This document shows, piece after piece, positions 35,347 through 43,293 of a DNA stretch of 64,000 bases. The translations under genes were made by a program, and so were the position numbers. Position 1 is the first letter of the stretch. Every line of letters starts with the position of its first letter. This DNA comes from CAHJXG01 sp964235485 (lineage in GTDB: Bacteria > Pseudomonadota > Alphaproteobacteria > Acetobacterales > Acetobacteraceae). A model generated the notes under the pieces. It was not told the origin of the DNA and did no database searches. It saw nothing but the letters and a program-made list of their open reading frames with translations. The stretch covers positions 62,001 through 126,000 of the forward strand of contig CAXSAZ010000001.1 of assembly GCA_964235485.1 (NCBI GenBank). The letters run 5' to 3'.

Positions 35347-35379
35347 GGGCGCAGCTAACCCGATGGTTGGGAGTCGCGT

Positions 35380-35565
35380 CTAGCCTCCATCGGCGCCGGG
35401 GGGCGCCGGGTCGGGCGCCGGCGCGCTTGGCTCGGCCCGTGCGCGGGCCTGCTGCTTGCGGCGCCGCAGGTTCTCCCGTAACGCGGCGGCCTCACGCTCC
35501 AGCCGGGCCTCGCGCGGGGTATCGGCGCGGGGCGCGGGCGCTGCGGTCGGCTTCGGCTCGGTCAT
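35380..35565 (-). CDS. small basic protein of unknown function upstream of dcd
   Basis: A 61-residue protein with disordered Pro/Ala ends and a charged central helix, REARLEREAAALRENLRRRKQQAR. Very similar short, arginine-rich helices are encoded next to murA-type housekeeping genes in other alphaproteobacteria, as far as I recall, which is why I count it as real. There is no signal peptide. It lies 33 bases upstream of dcd on the same strand and 31 bases after the Crp/Fnr gene. Confidence 0.6.
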   Translation of the reverse strand: MTEPKPTAAPAPRADTPREARLEREAAALRENLRRRKQQARARAEPSAPAPDPAPPGADGG

Positions 35566-35596
35566 GGAGGAAGGAAATGCCGGCCTTGCCGCAACG

Positions 35597-36349
35597 TCAA
35601 GCGCCCAGGGACCCCGGACGGGAAGCGCCGGGAAGCGCCGGGCCGTTGGCGGTCAGGACGCCCGGGGCCAGCAGCGGCAACGAACCAGGCTGGTGCAGCG
35701 GCGGCACCAACTCCGCCAACCGCGGAAGGTCATGCAGGGTGACGGTCTTGCCGCGGGTGGACAGCAGCTTGCGGGCGCGCAGGCGCCCGAGCACGCGGTT
35801 GACGTGGATGACGTGCAGGCCCAGCGTGTCGGCCATCTCCTGCTGCGTCAGCTCCAGCACGAAGCTCGACTCGGAGGCGAGGCCGCACTGCTGCAGCCGG
35901 CGGTGCAAGGAGGTCAGCAGCGCGGCGGTGCGCTCCTCCGCGTCGAACTGGCCGAGCCGGACCAGCCAATCCTCCGTCGTCGCCTTTTCGGCCAGGACGA
36001 GCCGGTAAAGCTGCCGGCGGAACTCCGGCAAGCGGTCGAAGGCGTTCATCAGGTCGGTGGACGACAGGGCGAAATAGGTCAGCGCCGTCGAGGTCTGGAC
36101 CGAAGCCTGCGACGGCTGCTCGAACAGGGTTTCCAGGCCAAAGGCATCGCCGGGCAGCAGGACGCCGAGAATTTGCCGGCGGCCGTCATGCAGCGTGCGG
36201 TAGCGGTATGCCCATCCCGAGACGAGGACCCGGACGCGGATGCCAGCATCGCCGGCGCGAGCCATCGAGGTGTTGCGCGGGGCGAACCGCTCTTCCACCG
36301 CCAGCACGTCCGTTGACGGCCAACCCGGCGCTCCAATCCCGATGTCCAA
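35597..36349 (-). CDS. Crp/Fnr-family transcriptional regulator
   Basis: A 250-residue regulator: cyclic-nucleotide-type beta barrel (LVSGWAYRYRTLHDGRRQILGVLLPGDAFGLETLF, residues 43-78 in two parts), dimerisation helix, then a C-terminal HTH_Crp domain with VLELTQQEMADTLGLHVIHVNRVLGRLRARKLL. There are no N-terminal FNR-type cysteines, so it is not an oxygen-sensing FNR; ligand unknown. The N-terminus is shorter than usual before the barrel, so the start is uncertain. A Pro/Gly-rich tail after the HTH is an extension. Confidence 0.9.
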   Translation of the reverse strand: MDIGIGAPGWPSTDVLAVEERFAPRNTSMARAGDAGIRVRVLVSGWAYRYRTLHDGRRQILGVLLPGDAFGLETLFEQPSQASVQTSTALTYFALSSTDLMNAFDRLPEFRRQLYRLVLAEKATTEDWLVRLGQFDAEERTAALLTSLHRRLQQCGLASESSFVLELTQQEMADTLGLHVIHVNRVLGRLRARKLLSTRGKTVTLHDLPRLAELVPPLHQPGSLPLLAPGVLTANGPALPGASRPGSLGA

Positions 36350-36805
36350 CGCTCACCTCCACCACCACGTCCGCCCGGACCGAGAGGGCGGCAAGCGGTC
36401 CGGCACGTTGTGCCAAGGCCTGCCCACGCCCGATCCGAAGCTGGAACGTTTGATACCATGCAACTCGTCTCAACTTTTAGCAGAATGTTGTTTGATTATC
36501 AAAACATATTTGTTCGTGGCAGGGTGTTCGGCACGTGGTGGCAGGGTCATGGGCAGGGTTCCGGACGCAAGCGTAAGGAGCTTGTCCGAAGTTGTCGGCT
36601 TGGCACCGCTGTCGCGTCGGCAAGGGGCTGGGTTGCCCGTCGGGGGTTCAAACCACTGGATTGGATGGTGGGCTAGGTCCGGCTTGATGGGACCGCATTA
36701 TGGAAGTGGCGCCCGTAGGGTCAGGAAATCGGCAAGGCTGGCTGCTCAGGGCTTGCGTATGCGCGCCCGAACCCGTAGGAACGGGCCGTCGCCAGGGGCG
36801 TCAGC
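36350..36805. other. 456-base gene-free stretch between the Crp/Fnr gene and tRNA-Thr
   Basis: No convincing coding frame lies here; short open frames on the plus strand show no family features and no ribosome-binding site. Bases 36465-36525 are clearly AT-rich relative to the window and contain the palindrome TTTGATTATCAAA (36491-36503). This patch is a good candidate for the promoter region of the divergent Crp/Fnr gene or of an unannotated small RNA reading toward tRNA-Thr. Confidence 0.6.
36491..36503. promoter_or_regulatory. AT-rich palindrome, possible regulator site
   Basis: TTTGAT-T-ATCAAA is a perfect inverted repeat around a single base. It resembles an FNR/CRP half-site pair (TTGAT/ATCAA), but the spacer is one base instead of four, so it is not a canonical FNR box. 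It lies about 140 bases upstream of the divergent Crp/Fnr gene start. Confidence 0.4.
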
Positions 36806-36880
<75 letters not shown>

Positions 36881-36888
36881 CCGCCCGC

Positions 36889-37680
36889 TCAGCCCGCTTT
36901 CGGCCGGTCTCCCAGCATCGCCGCCAAGGTCGGCTCAATGGCCTCGGCCATGCGCGCCTGGGCCTGCGCCGTGGGGTGCAGCGGCGGGTCCGGTGGGTCG
37001 AGCAGGTCGTCGTAGAACTGCGTCCGGTCCACCTGGCCGTCGCGCAGGAACAACGGGGCCAGGTCCATGAACACGACCCGGCCGGTCCCGGTCTCGTCCG
37101 CCTCGCTGCCGGGCGCATAGCGCAGCGCGAGTTCACGGTTCACCGCTTCGCTGGTTTTCGTCACGTACTTGGACCGCACGCTCGGCAGGATGCCCAGCAG
37201 CAGGACGTGCGTGCCCGGCGTGCGCCGATGCAGGGTATCGACCACCGCCACGATGCCGGCCACCGTCTGCGGCGCGTTCCAATGGACCCGGCCCAGGTTG
37301 TTGGCGCCGATCAGCACCACCGCCGCCTTCGGCTGGATGCCGTCCAGCTCCCCGTTCTGCATCCGCCACAGCAGGTGCCCGGTGTTGTCGCCGCGGAAGC
37401 CCAGGTTGACCGCGTGGCGGTCCCCGTAGAAACGCTGCCAAACCGGGGCGAAGTCTTGCCAGTCCGGCGGCCCGCGCTTTTCCCAGTCCTGCGTGATGCT
37501 GTCCCCCAGCCACAGGAGGTCCACCCGGCCGCTGCGAAGCTCCGCCAGCTTCTCCTGGTGCCGGTTGCGCCACCACGCCGTGTCCAGGCGGGACAGCGGC
37601 AGCGCCGCGACCGGGGCGCGCTCGGCGCCGCCCAGCAGCGCCGCCGCCCCGGCGGTGAGCGCCAACCGCCGGGTCAGCAC
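36889..37680 (-). CDS. SGNH/GDSL-family lipase or esterase, exported
   Basis: About 263 residues from GTG 37680. The N-terminus VLTRRLALTAGAAALLGG holds a twin-arginine-like signal. Block I WLGDSITQDWE has the nucleophilic Ser; block II FRGDNTGHLLWRM has the Gly, block III IGANNLG the Asn, and the C-terminal DPPDPPLHPTAQAQARMA carries the Asp-x-x-His pair. This is the PAF-acetylhydrolase-like branch. No ATG exists upstream in frame within reach, so GTG is inferred. The gene is divergent from the SDR gene. Confidence 0.85.
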   Translation of the reverse strand: MLTRRLALTAGAAALLGGAERAPVAALPLSRLDTAWWRNRHQEKLAELRSGRVDLLWLGDSITQDWEKRGPPDWQDFAPVWQRFYGDRHAVNLGFRGDNTGHLLWRMQNGELDGIQPKAAVVLIGANNLGRVHWNAPQTVAGIVAVVDTLHRRTPGTHVLLLGILPSVRSKYVTKTSEAVNRELALRYAPGSEADETGTGRVVFMDLAPLFLRDGQVDRTQFYDDLLDPPDPPLHPTAQAQARMAEAIEPTLAAMLGDRPKAG

Positions 37681-37908
37681 GGCGCGAGGCTCCCGCCCGG
37701 CGCGGGGCGGTGGGACGGATTGGGATCGGCGGACTGCGCCATGGTACGCTCCAGCTTGGCCGCGGCACTCGGCGCCGCGGGCAGCATTATGCGTTCGATG
37801 CCATAAATGTTCGAGTTCGATCTTGGCGCCGCCACGCCCGCCGGACGCGGAGCCGGCTTGCCGCGGCGCGACCGAGACGGCAGGCTGCCGGTTTGCACGG
37901 AGGCGCCC

Positions 37909-38694
37909 ATGGCAAGCTTGTTCGACCTGTCCGGCCAGGTCGCGATCATCACCGGGTCCAGCAAGGGCATCGGCCGCGCCATCGCCGAACGCATGGCCGA
38001 GCACGGCGCCCGGGTGGTGGTGAGCAGCCGCAAGGCGGATGCCTGCGAGGCAGTGGCGGAGGGCATACGCGCCCGCGGCGGGGAGGCCCTGGTGGTGCCC
38101 TGCAACATCGGTCGCAAGGAGGAATTGCAGGCCCTGGTGGACCGCACGACCGCTGAATGGGGCCGCGTCGATGCGCTGGTCTGCAACGCGGCGGTCAACC
38201 CGTATTATGGGCCGTCGGCCGCCATCCCCGACGATGCCTGGGACCGCATCATGGGAACCAACATCCGCAGCAACCATTGGCTGGCCAACATGGTGCTGCC
38301 CGGCATGGCGGAGCGCGGGGGCGGGTCGGTCACGGTGGTGTCCTCCATCGCCGGGCTGCGCGGATCGGCGACGCTCGGCGCATACGGCGTGAGCAAGGCG
38401 GCGGACATGCAGCTCGTGCGCAACCTCGCGGTGGAATGGGGCGCCCACGGCATCCGCGCCAACTGCATCGCGCCCGGCCTGGTCCGCACCGACTTCGCCC
38501 GGGCGCTGTGGGAGGACCCGGCCAACCTCAAGAAGCGCACGCTCAGCACCCCGCTGGGCCGGATCGGCGAACCCGACGAGATCGCTGGCGCCGCGGTGTT
38601 CCTGGCGGCGGCGTCCGGGCGCTTCATGACGGGGCAGACCCTTGTGATCGACGGCGGCGTGACGGCGGGCACGCCGGCGCTGGACGAGGGTTAG
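37909..38694 (+). CDS. SDR-family NAD(P)-dependent oxidoreductase
   Basis: A 261-residue classical short-chain dehydrogenase. The cofactor motif TGSSKGIGRAIAERM, VCNAAVNP, Ser in VVSSIAG, and the catalytic Tyr/Lys in YGVSKAADMQLVRNLAVEW are all present, with the C-terminal GQTLVIDGGVTAG. The start MASLFDLSG sets the usual N-terminus. Substrate not evident; such enzymes reduce ketones or 3-oxoacyl-type substrates. It ends four bases into the convergent 2H phosphoesterase gene. Confidence 0.9.
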   Translation: MASLFDLSGQVAIITGSSKGIGRAIAERMAEHGARVVVSSRKADACEAVAEGIRARGGEALVVPCNIGRKEELQALVDRTTAEWGRVDALVCNAAVNPYYGPSAAIPDDAWDRIMGTNIRSNHWLANMVLPGMAERGGGSVTVVSSIAGLRGSATLGAYGVSKAADMQLVRNLAVEWGAHGIRANCIAPGLVRTDFARALWEDPANLKKRTLSTPLGRIGEPDEIAGAAVFLAAASGRFMTGQTLVIDGGVTAGTPALDEG

Positions 38695-39197
38695 CCGCGG
38701 AACGGATGGCGGCCCACAAGCTCCCAAGGGCCGCCCAAGTAGCGCCACAGGTCCAAGCCCTCCGCCCGCACGGTGAACGGCGTAAAGGCGGCTTGCAGGC
38801 TGGCGTGCAACGCCCGCGCTGCCTCGGGCGGGGCCTTGTTCTGGACCGTGACGTGCGGGCGCCAGCCTTGGCGGTCCTGTGGGGTCAGCCATCTGTCCCA
38901 GTCCCGGGCGAGGCCGGCCCGCAGGGCAGACAGCACGGGCGACTCCAAGGCATAAGCGACGCCGCGGCCCAAGAAGCGCAGGCCGGGCACCGCCACGGGG
39001 AACGGCGCCGCCGCGCAGCGCGCCGCGACGGCCTCCGAAACCGCCGCGACTTCCTCGCCCGGCAAATGGTGGAACAAGGTGACGTGCGCCGGGATCATGT
39101 TGCGCCCGGACGGGAAGTGGAGTTGGCGCAGCCGCTCGAACCGCGCCTGGTCGTCCCCGTGCAGCGCCAAGGTCAGGATGAGCGGCACCTCGCTCAC
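38691..39197 (-). CDS. 2H phosphoesterase (2'-5' RNA ligase-like)
   Basis: A 168-residue protein with two His-x-Thr/Ser motifs, HVTLFH and HVTVQN, that define the 2H superfamily (LigT/ThpR, cyclic phosphodiesterases). Each histidine pair would act on 2',3'-cyclic phosphate or 2'-5' linkages. Length matches the family. It is convergent with the SDR gene and divergent, with an 11-base gap, from the next small gene. Confidence 0.85.
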   Translation of the reverse strand: MSEVPLILTLALHGDDQARFERLRQLHFPSGRNMIPAHVTLFHHLPGEEVAAVSEAVAARCAAAPFPVAVPGLRFLGRGVAYALESPVLSALRAGLARDWDRWLTPQDRQGWRPHVTVQNKAPPEAARALHASLQAAFTPFTVRAEGLDLWRYLGGPWELVGRHPFRG

Positions 39198-39208
39198 GGG
39201 CGGCGCCG

Positions 39209-39508
39209 GTGACGCGGGAGCAGTTGGTGGCGCGCTGGCTCGACCTGACGCGCCGCGTGCTGCCGGGCATGGCGCGGGCCGAGGGCTGGCCGATCCACCT
39301 CGACCATTGCTTCATGCGCGTCTGCCTGGACCATGCCATCGGCCAGCCCTGGCACCAACGGGTGCGCCGCCCGGCGATCCGCCACCTGGACGACAACGAG
39401 TTGCGGCGGGCGGTCGCGGTGGCCGAGCGCGTCGCCGCCAACCCGGCCGCGCTGCCGGGCCTCAACGCGCAAAGCCTCGCGTGGCGGCGGGCGGGCCGGC
39501 ACGGTTAG
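39209..39508 (+). CDS. small conserved-looking protein of unknown function
   Basis: A 99-residue protein from a GTG start. It is rich in charged and aromatic residues, with WPIHLDHCFMRVCLDHAIGQPWH (split by an Asp/His-rich centre) and HLDDNELRRAVAVAERVAANPAALPGL. No membrane or signal segment. The base composition and codon pattern look coding, and the pattern recalls short proteins annotated only as hypothetical in Acetobacteraceae. It is divergent from the 2H phosphoesterase by 11 bases and overlaps the convergent AsmA gene by four. Confidence 0.65.
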   Translation: MTREQLVARWLDLTRRVLPGMARAEGWPIHLDHCFMRVCLDHAIGQPWHQRVRRPAIRHLDDNELRRAVAVAERVAANPAALPGLNAQSLAWRRAGRHG

Positions 39509-41463
39509 CGTTTGGCCTTGGCGCGGGCCGGGGCGTGGGGCGGCACGCGCGGCGGCGCCTTGGCGTCGGCCAGCAGCCCGGCGCAGGCGTTGTCCTCCCC
39601 GGTGCCCAATTGGATGGTCGGCAGCAGGGCGCCAAGCGGCGTGAGCAGGATGCCCAAGCCCACCGCGGCCCCCGCCCGCGCGCCGACCACGGCCAGGTCC
39701 GGCATTACGCTGGGCTTGGCGAAGGTGCCGGTGATATCGACCGGCGCCGGCAGGGAGCCGATGCTGAAATGCTTGCTTTCGGTTTCCAGCACGAGCTTCA
39801 ACGACTCGTCCCGCAGGTTGATGCTGCCCTTGCCGCCGACCCGCGCCTCGTCGGTGTCCAGCACGAAGGTGCGCGCGTCCACGATGCCCTGCTGCAGCAC
39901 GAAGTCGGTGATCAGGCATTGAATGGTGGCGCGGTTCGGCACGCCGAGCGCCGACAGCACGGCGTTGCCGAACTGCAAGCCCGACAGATCGACCAGCAGC
40001 GCGCTCACGTTGCCGCCAGACCCCATGTAAAGCTTCAGCTCGCCGTTGCCGTGGGCCAGGATCTCGGCCATCGACTTCCCGGTGCCGTCGATCACCGCGC
40101 GCCCGCCGATCGCCCCGGCGCCCCGTGCGGCGCCCGTGGCGGCGAGGAGCTTGTCCACGTCCACGCGCTGGAAATCCACGGTGGTCTTGGCGTGGACGCC
40201 CTCGCCCGATTGCGCCAGCTTGATGTCCGATACGATCTGGCCGCGGCCGATGCCGAAGCTCAGCGGCGACAGCGACACCGCGCCGTTCACGATGTCGAGG
40301 TTTGCCCGCATGTTGTCGAGCGGCTGCGAGCGGCCCTCGATCCGGTCGGCGTGGTATTTTAGATGCACGTCGGCGACGTTCAGCTTCGGCAGGTTCACCG
40401 GGTCGTCCGGCAGCACCCGGCCGTTGGAGGGCGCGGCCTTCTTGGTGCCCTTGCTGGCGTCGCCCGGATCGGCGCCGATGAAGCCGCCGAGGTCCTTGAG
40501 GTCCACCCGCTTCGATTGCAGGTCGGCGGTCAGCACCGGGCGTTGCGGCTTGGTGTCCACCTGGATGTCGCCCCCGAGGTCGCTGCTGCCGACCTTGCCA
40601 TTCATGCCGTTGAACCTTACGGAGCCGTCCGCATAGTCCAGGCTGCCCGTGATCCGGTAGGGCGGCGTTCTCGGAATGGCGACCCCGGTGAGCGGCAGCA
40701 GCAGCGACATGTCCGGCCCGGACAGGTCAAGCTTCAGATCGGCGCCGGCGAACGACAGCGGGTCCTTGACCGTGCCGACCAGCGAGATCTTGGTCGGCCC
40801 GTTCGCCACCTGCAGGTTGATTGGATAGGGCTGCGACTCGTCCCGGAGGGACAGCAACGCGCCGCCGGTGAACGTCGCGTCGATAGGGGCCTTGGCGTAG
40901 GTGCCTTTGGCGGAGGCGACGATCTGGCTGGGCTGGCCTTCCGTGTCCTTGGTGGCCACGTCCACGTTGAAGTCGGATTTCAGCTTGGCCATCACGACGT
41001 GCGCGTGGCCGTCGTTGATGCGGAGATTGCCGATCTTCGGACTGGGACCCGTGCCGCCGCCCCCGCCGCCGGCCAGCGTCCAGTTCGCCCGGCCGTCGTC
41101 CAACTGCTGCGCGTCCACTTGGGGGTGGTTCACGGCGATGTCCGGGATGACCACTGTGCGGGACCGGATGTAGGCCATGGCGTCGATATCGACGCTGAGC
41201 TTGTCCGCGGTGGCGAAGTTGCCGCCGCCGGGCCAGTCGGCGGGATTGGCGACCGTGACGCCCTCGGCCTCGATGTGCGGCACCCGGCCCAGCCGCACAT
41301 GCAGGTGCGTCACCGTGACCTGGCGCCCCAGCGCCTTGGACGCTTGCGCGTTCACCAAGGGGATCAGCCAGTCCCAGCGGAACACCGCCAGGAACACGGC
41401 CATGGCGAGCACGATCCCTCCCAGGACGAACGGCCAACGGCGGCGGCGCTTTGTTTCGCTCAT
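39505..41463 (-). CDS. AsmA-family protein
   Basis: A 652-residue inner-membrane-anchored periplasmic protein. The N-terminal RRRRWPFVLGGIVLAMAVFL is a single membrane anchor; the following LVNAQASKALGRQVTVTHLHVRLGRVPHIEAEGVTVANP (in two blocks) is the AsmA start. Beta-rich repeats run to about residue 600, where VDITGTFAKPSVMPDLA is conserved. AsmA/TamB relatives move or organise lipids toward the outer membrane. ATG 41463 places the membrane anchor near the N-terminus; 24 upstream codons are open. Confidence 0.88.
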   Translation of the reverse strand: MSETKRRRRWPFVLGGIVLAMAVFLAVFRWDWLIPLVNAQASKALGRQVTVTHLHVRLGRVPHIEAEGVTVANPADWPGGGNFATADKLSVDIDAMAYIRSRTVVIPDIAVNHPQVDAQQLDDGRANWTLAGGGGGGTGPSPKIGNLRINDGHAHVVMAKLKSDFNVDVATKDTEGQPSQIVASAKGTYAKAPIDATFTGGALLSLRDESQPYPINLQVANGPTKISLVGTVKDPLSFAGADLKLDLSGPDMSLLLPLTGVAIPRTPPYRITGSLDYADGSVRFNGMNGKVGSSDLGGDIQVDTKPQRPVLTADLQSKRVDLKDLGGFIGADPGDASKGTKKAAPSNGRVLPDDPVNLPKLNVADVHLKYHADRIEGRSQPLDNMRANLDIVNGAVSLSPLSFGIGRGQIVSDIKLAQSGEGVHAKTTVDFQRVDVDKLLAATGAARGAGAIGGRAVIDGTGKSMAEILAHGNGELKLYMGSGGNVSALLVDLSGLQFGNAVLSALGVPNRATIQCLITDFVLQQGIVDARTFVLDTDEARVGGKGSINLRDESLKLVLETESKHFSIGSLPAPVDITGTFAKPSVMPDLAVVGARAGAAVGLGILLTPLGALLPTIQLGTGEDNACAGLLADAKAPPRVPPHAPARAKAKR

Positions 41464-41570
41464 GTCGCCTCCAACGATACGCGGGCCGCCCGGTTTCCAT
41501 CGCCGCGGCTTGCCCGATGCGGCCCGCCCCGTCATCCTGTGGAAAACCGGCCAAAATGTGGAGAACCCCG

Positions 41571-41897
41571 ATGATCCATGAACTCCGTGTTTACCGCTGC
41601 CTGCCGGGCAAGCTGCCCAACCTGCTGGCCCGGTTCGAGAACACGACGCTCGCGCTTTGGGAACGCCACGGCATCCGCCCGGCCGGGTTCTGGACCACGC
41701 TGATCGGCCCGTCGAACCAGGAGCTGACCTACCTGCTGGCCTGGGAAAGCCTGGCCGAGCGCGAAACGAAGTGGACCGCCTTCCAGTCCGACCCGGAATG
41801 GATCAGCAAGCGCGCGGACACCGAGCGGGACGGGCAGATCGTCGCCAACATCGAGTCCTCGCTGCTGCAGCCCACCGCGTTCTCCACGGTGAAGTAG
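41571..41897 (+). CDS. NIPSNAP-family protein
   Basis: A 108-residue protein beginning MIHELRVYRCLPGKLPNLLARFE, the typical NIPSNAP opening, with LTYLLAWESLAERETKW and FQSDPEWI in the second half. The fold is a dimeric alpha/beta barrel related to antibiotic monooxygenases; function is mostly unknown. It is divergent from the AsmA gene and followed five bases later by an MBL-fold gene, probably as an operon. Confidence 0.9.
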   Translation: MIHELRVYRCLPGKLPNLLARFENTTLALWERHGIRPAGFWTTLIGPSNQELTYLLAWESLAERETKWTAFQSDPEWISKRADTERDGQIVANIESSLLQPTAFSTVK

Positions 41898-41902
41898 CGG
41901 TT

Positions 41903-42553
41903 ATGGCCGAACTCCAGGCCGCCATCGTCCCGGTGACGCCGTTCCAGCAGAACTGCACGCTGCTCTGGGATGCCGGCAGCAAGCAAGCCTGGGTCATCGA
42001 CCCCGGCGGCAACGTGCCGCGCATCCGGGAAGCGGTCACGACCCTGGGCCTCGCGGTGGAGCGCATCCTGCTGACCCACGGCCACATCGACCACGCGGGC
42101 GGCGCCGCGGAACTGCGTGAAGGGCTGGGCGTGCCGCTAGACGGGCCGGACGAGCGCGACGCCTTCTTGCTGGACGGCCTGGCGGAGCAGGGCCGGGCTT
42201 ATGGCATGGCGGACGCGCGCAACGTCCGCCCGGACCGTTGGCTGCGGGAGGGTGACGCGGTGACGCTGGGGAGCCATCGGTTCGACGTGCTGCACTGCCC
42301 CGGGCACACGCCGGGGCACCTGGTGTTCGTGGACCGGGCGTCGCGCTTCGCCCTGGTGGGGGACGTGCTGTTCCGCGGCTCGGTCGGGCGGACCGACTTC
42401 CCCTACGGCGACGGGGCCGCGCTGCTGGAGTCGATCCGCGGCAAGCTGCTGCCGCTGGGCGACGACGTGTCGTTCATCTGCGGCCACGGCCCCGGCTCGA
42501 CCATTGCCGTGGAGCGCCGGGCGAACCCGTTCGTGGCGGAGGTCTTGGGATAG
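41903..42553 (+). CDS. MBL-fold metallo-hydrolase (glyoxalase II-like)
   Basis: A 216-residue metallo-beta-lactamase-fold hydrolase. The zinc motif is LTHGHIDHAGG, with further ligands in HCPGHTPGHLVF, VGDVLFRGSVGRTD and CGHGPGSTI. This set is the glyoxalase II/YcbL type, so a thioester such as S-lactoylglutathione is the likely substrate class. It starts five bases after the NIPSNAP stop. Confidence 0.9.
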   Translation: MAELQAAIVPVTPFQQNCTLLWDAGSKQAWVIDPGGNVPRIREAVTTLGLAVERILLTHGHIDHAGGAAELREGLGVPLDGPDERDAFLLDGLAEQGRAYGMADARNVRPDRWLREGDAVTLGSHRFDVLHCPGHTPGHLVFVDRASRFALVGDVLFRGSVGRTDFPYGDGAALLESIRGKLLPLGDDVSFICGHGPGSTIAVERRANPFVAEVLG

Positions 42554-42578
42554 GAGCCTCCGCGACCGGCGCGTATCT

Positions 42579-43214
42579 TTATGAGGCGCAACGGGCGGAC
42601 TGCTTCGGCCAAGCCAGCATCGCGGTTGCAGCCACGCGCATGAGCTTCTCGCGCGGCGCGCCGTCGCGGGCCAGCGTGGACATGCCTTGGATCACCGCCA
42701 TCACGTGCCCGGCCAGGGCGTCCGCATCGGTGTCGGCGGCGATCTCGCCGGCCTCGACGGCCCCGACGATCTTGTCCTTCAGGCGCGCCTCGATCCGGCG
42801 CCGGATGGCGGCCAACCCGCCCTGAACGTCGGCGGCGGCGGCCGAGCAACTGATGGCCGAACTGGCAAGCAGGCAGCCCGGCGGCGTTTCGAGGCCGGTG
42901 AAGCCGATCACAGCCCCCTGCAGCAAGCCCCATGCGGCGTCCTCCGCCGTGGCGGCCCCTTCGATGATCGAGTCGGACGTGACAGGGCTGGACAAATAGC
43001 GGCCGACCGCTTCGAGGAACAGCCGCTTCTTGTCGCCGAACGCCGTGTAGATGCTTGGCGCCGTCACCCCCATCGCAGCCGTCAGATCGCTCAGCGCGGT
43101 CGCCTCGTAGCCGTGCCGCCAGAACAGCAGCATGGCTTGGTGCAGCGCGGCCTCGCGGTCAAAGGACAGGGGCCGGCCCTTCTTGGCACGCGGGGCAGGC
43201 GCGGATGTTTTCAT
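42579..43214 (-). CDS. TetR-family transcriptional regulator
   Basis: About 211 residues from MKTSAPAP. HTH: FDREAALHQAMLLFWRHGYEATALSDLTAAMGVTAPSIYTAFGDKK (read in two halves), followed by a C-terminal domain with GCLLASSAISCS typical of the group. A promoter with a perfect TATAAT at 43222-43227 lies eight bases before this ATG, so in-frame Met codons at 43223 and 43250 would be outside the transcript; this fixes the start and implies a leaderless mRNA. The divergent aldo/keto reductase is the probable target. Confidence 0.88.
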   Translation of the reverse strand: MKTSAPAPRAKKGRPLSFDREAALHQAMLLFWRHGYEATALSDLTAAMGVTAPSIYTAFGDKKRLFLEAVGRYLSSPVTSDSIIEGAATAEDAAWGLLQGAVIGFTGLETPPGCLLASSAISCSAAAADVQGGLAAIRRRIEARLKDKIVGAVEAGEIAADTDADALAGHVMAVIQGMSTLARDGAPREKLMRVAATAMLAWPKQSARCAS

Positions 43215-43221
43215 ATCGTTC

Positions 43222-43250
43222 ATTATAAAATCATTGACGCCGCTCAGCAA
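43222..43250 (-). promoter_or_regulatory. sigma70-type promoter of the TetR gene
   Basis: Reading on the minus strand: -35 TTGCTG (43250-43245), 17-base spacer, -10 TATAAT (43227-43222), a perfect consensus. Transcription would begin about one or two bases before or at the ATG at 43214, predicting a leaderless transcript. It is one of very few consensus -10 elements visible in this GC-rich window. Confidence 0.6.
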
Positions 43251-43293
43251 GAAGCGTTAGCTGTTCCATAGCAATCGTTAGGAAACATTGGAC

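Noticed and set aside
35621..35643. Tandem 10-base repeat GGAAGCGCCG twice
   Set aside because: Only two units, lying in the 3' coding end of the Crp/Fnr gene; likely a small local duplication in a low-complexity tail.
36491..36503. FNR box reading of TTTGATTATCAAA
   Set aside because: FNR needs a four-base spacer between TTGAT and ATCAA; here it is one base, and the adjacent Crp/Fnr protein lacks N-terminal FNR cysteines. Kept as an unspecified palindrome.
36640..36670. Tract GGGGGTTCAAACCACTGG resembling a tRNA T arm
   Set aside because: The stem does not pair over five bases and no acceptor, D or anticodon arm can be folded around it.
36410..36676. 88-codon plus-strand frame in the gap before tRNA-Thr
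   Set aside because: No ribosome-binding site, no recognisable motif and composition unlike neighbouring proteins; kept only as part of the gene-free stretch.
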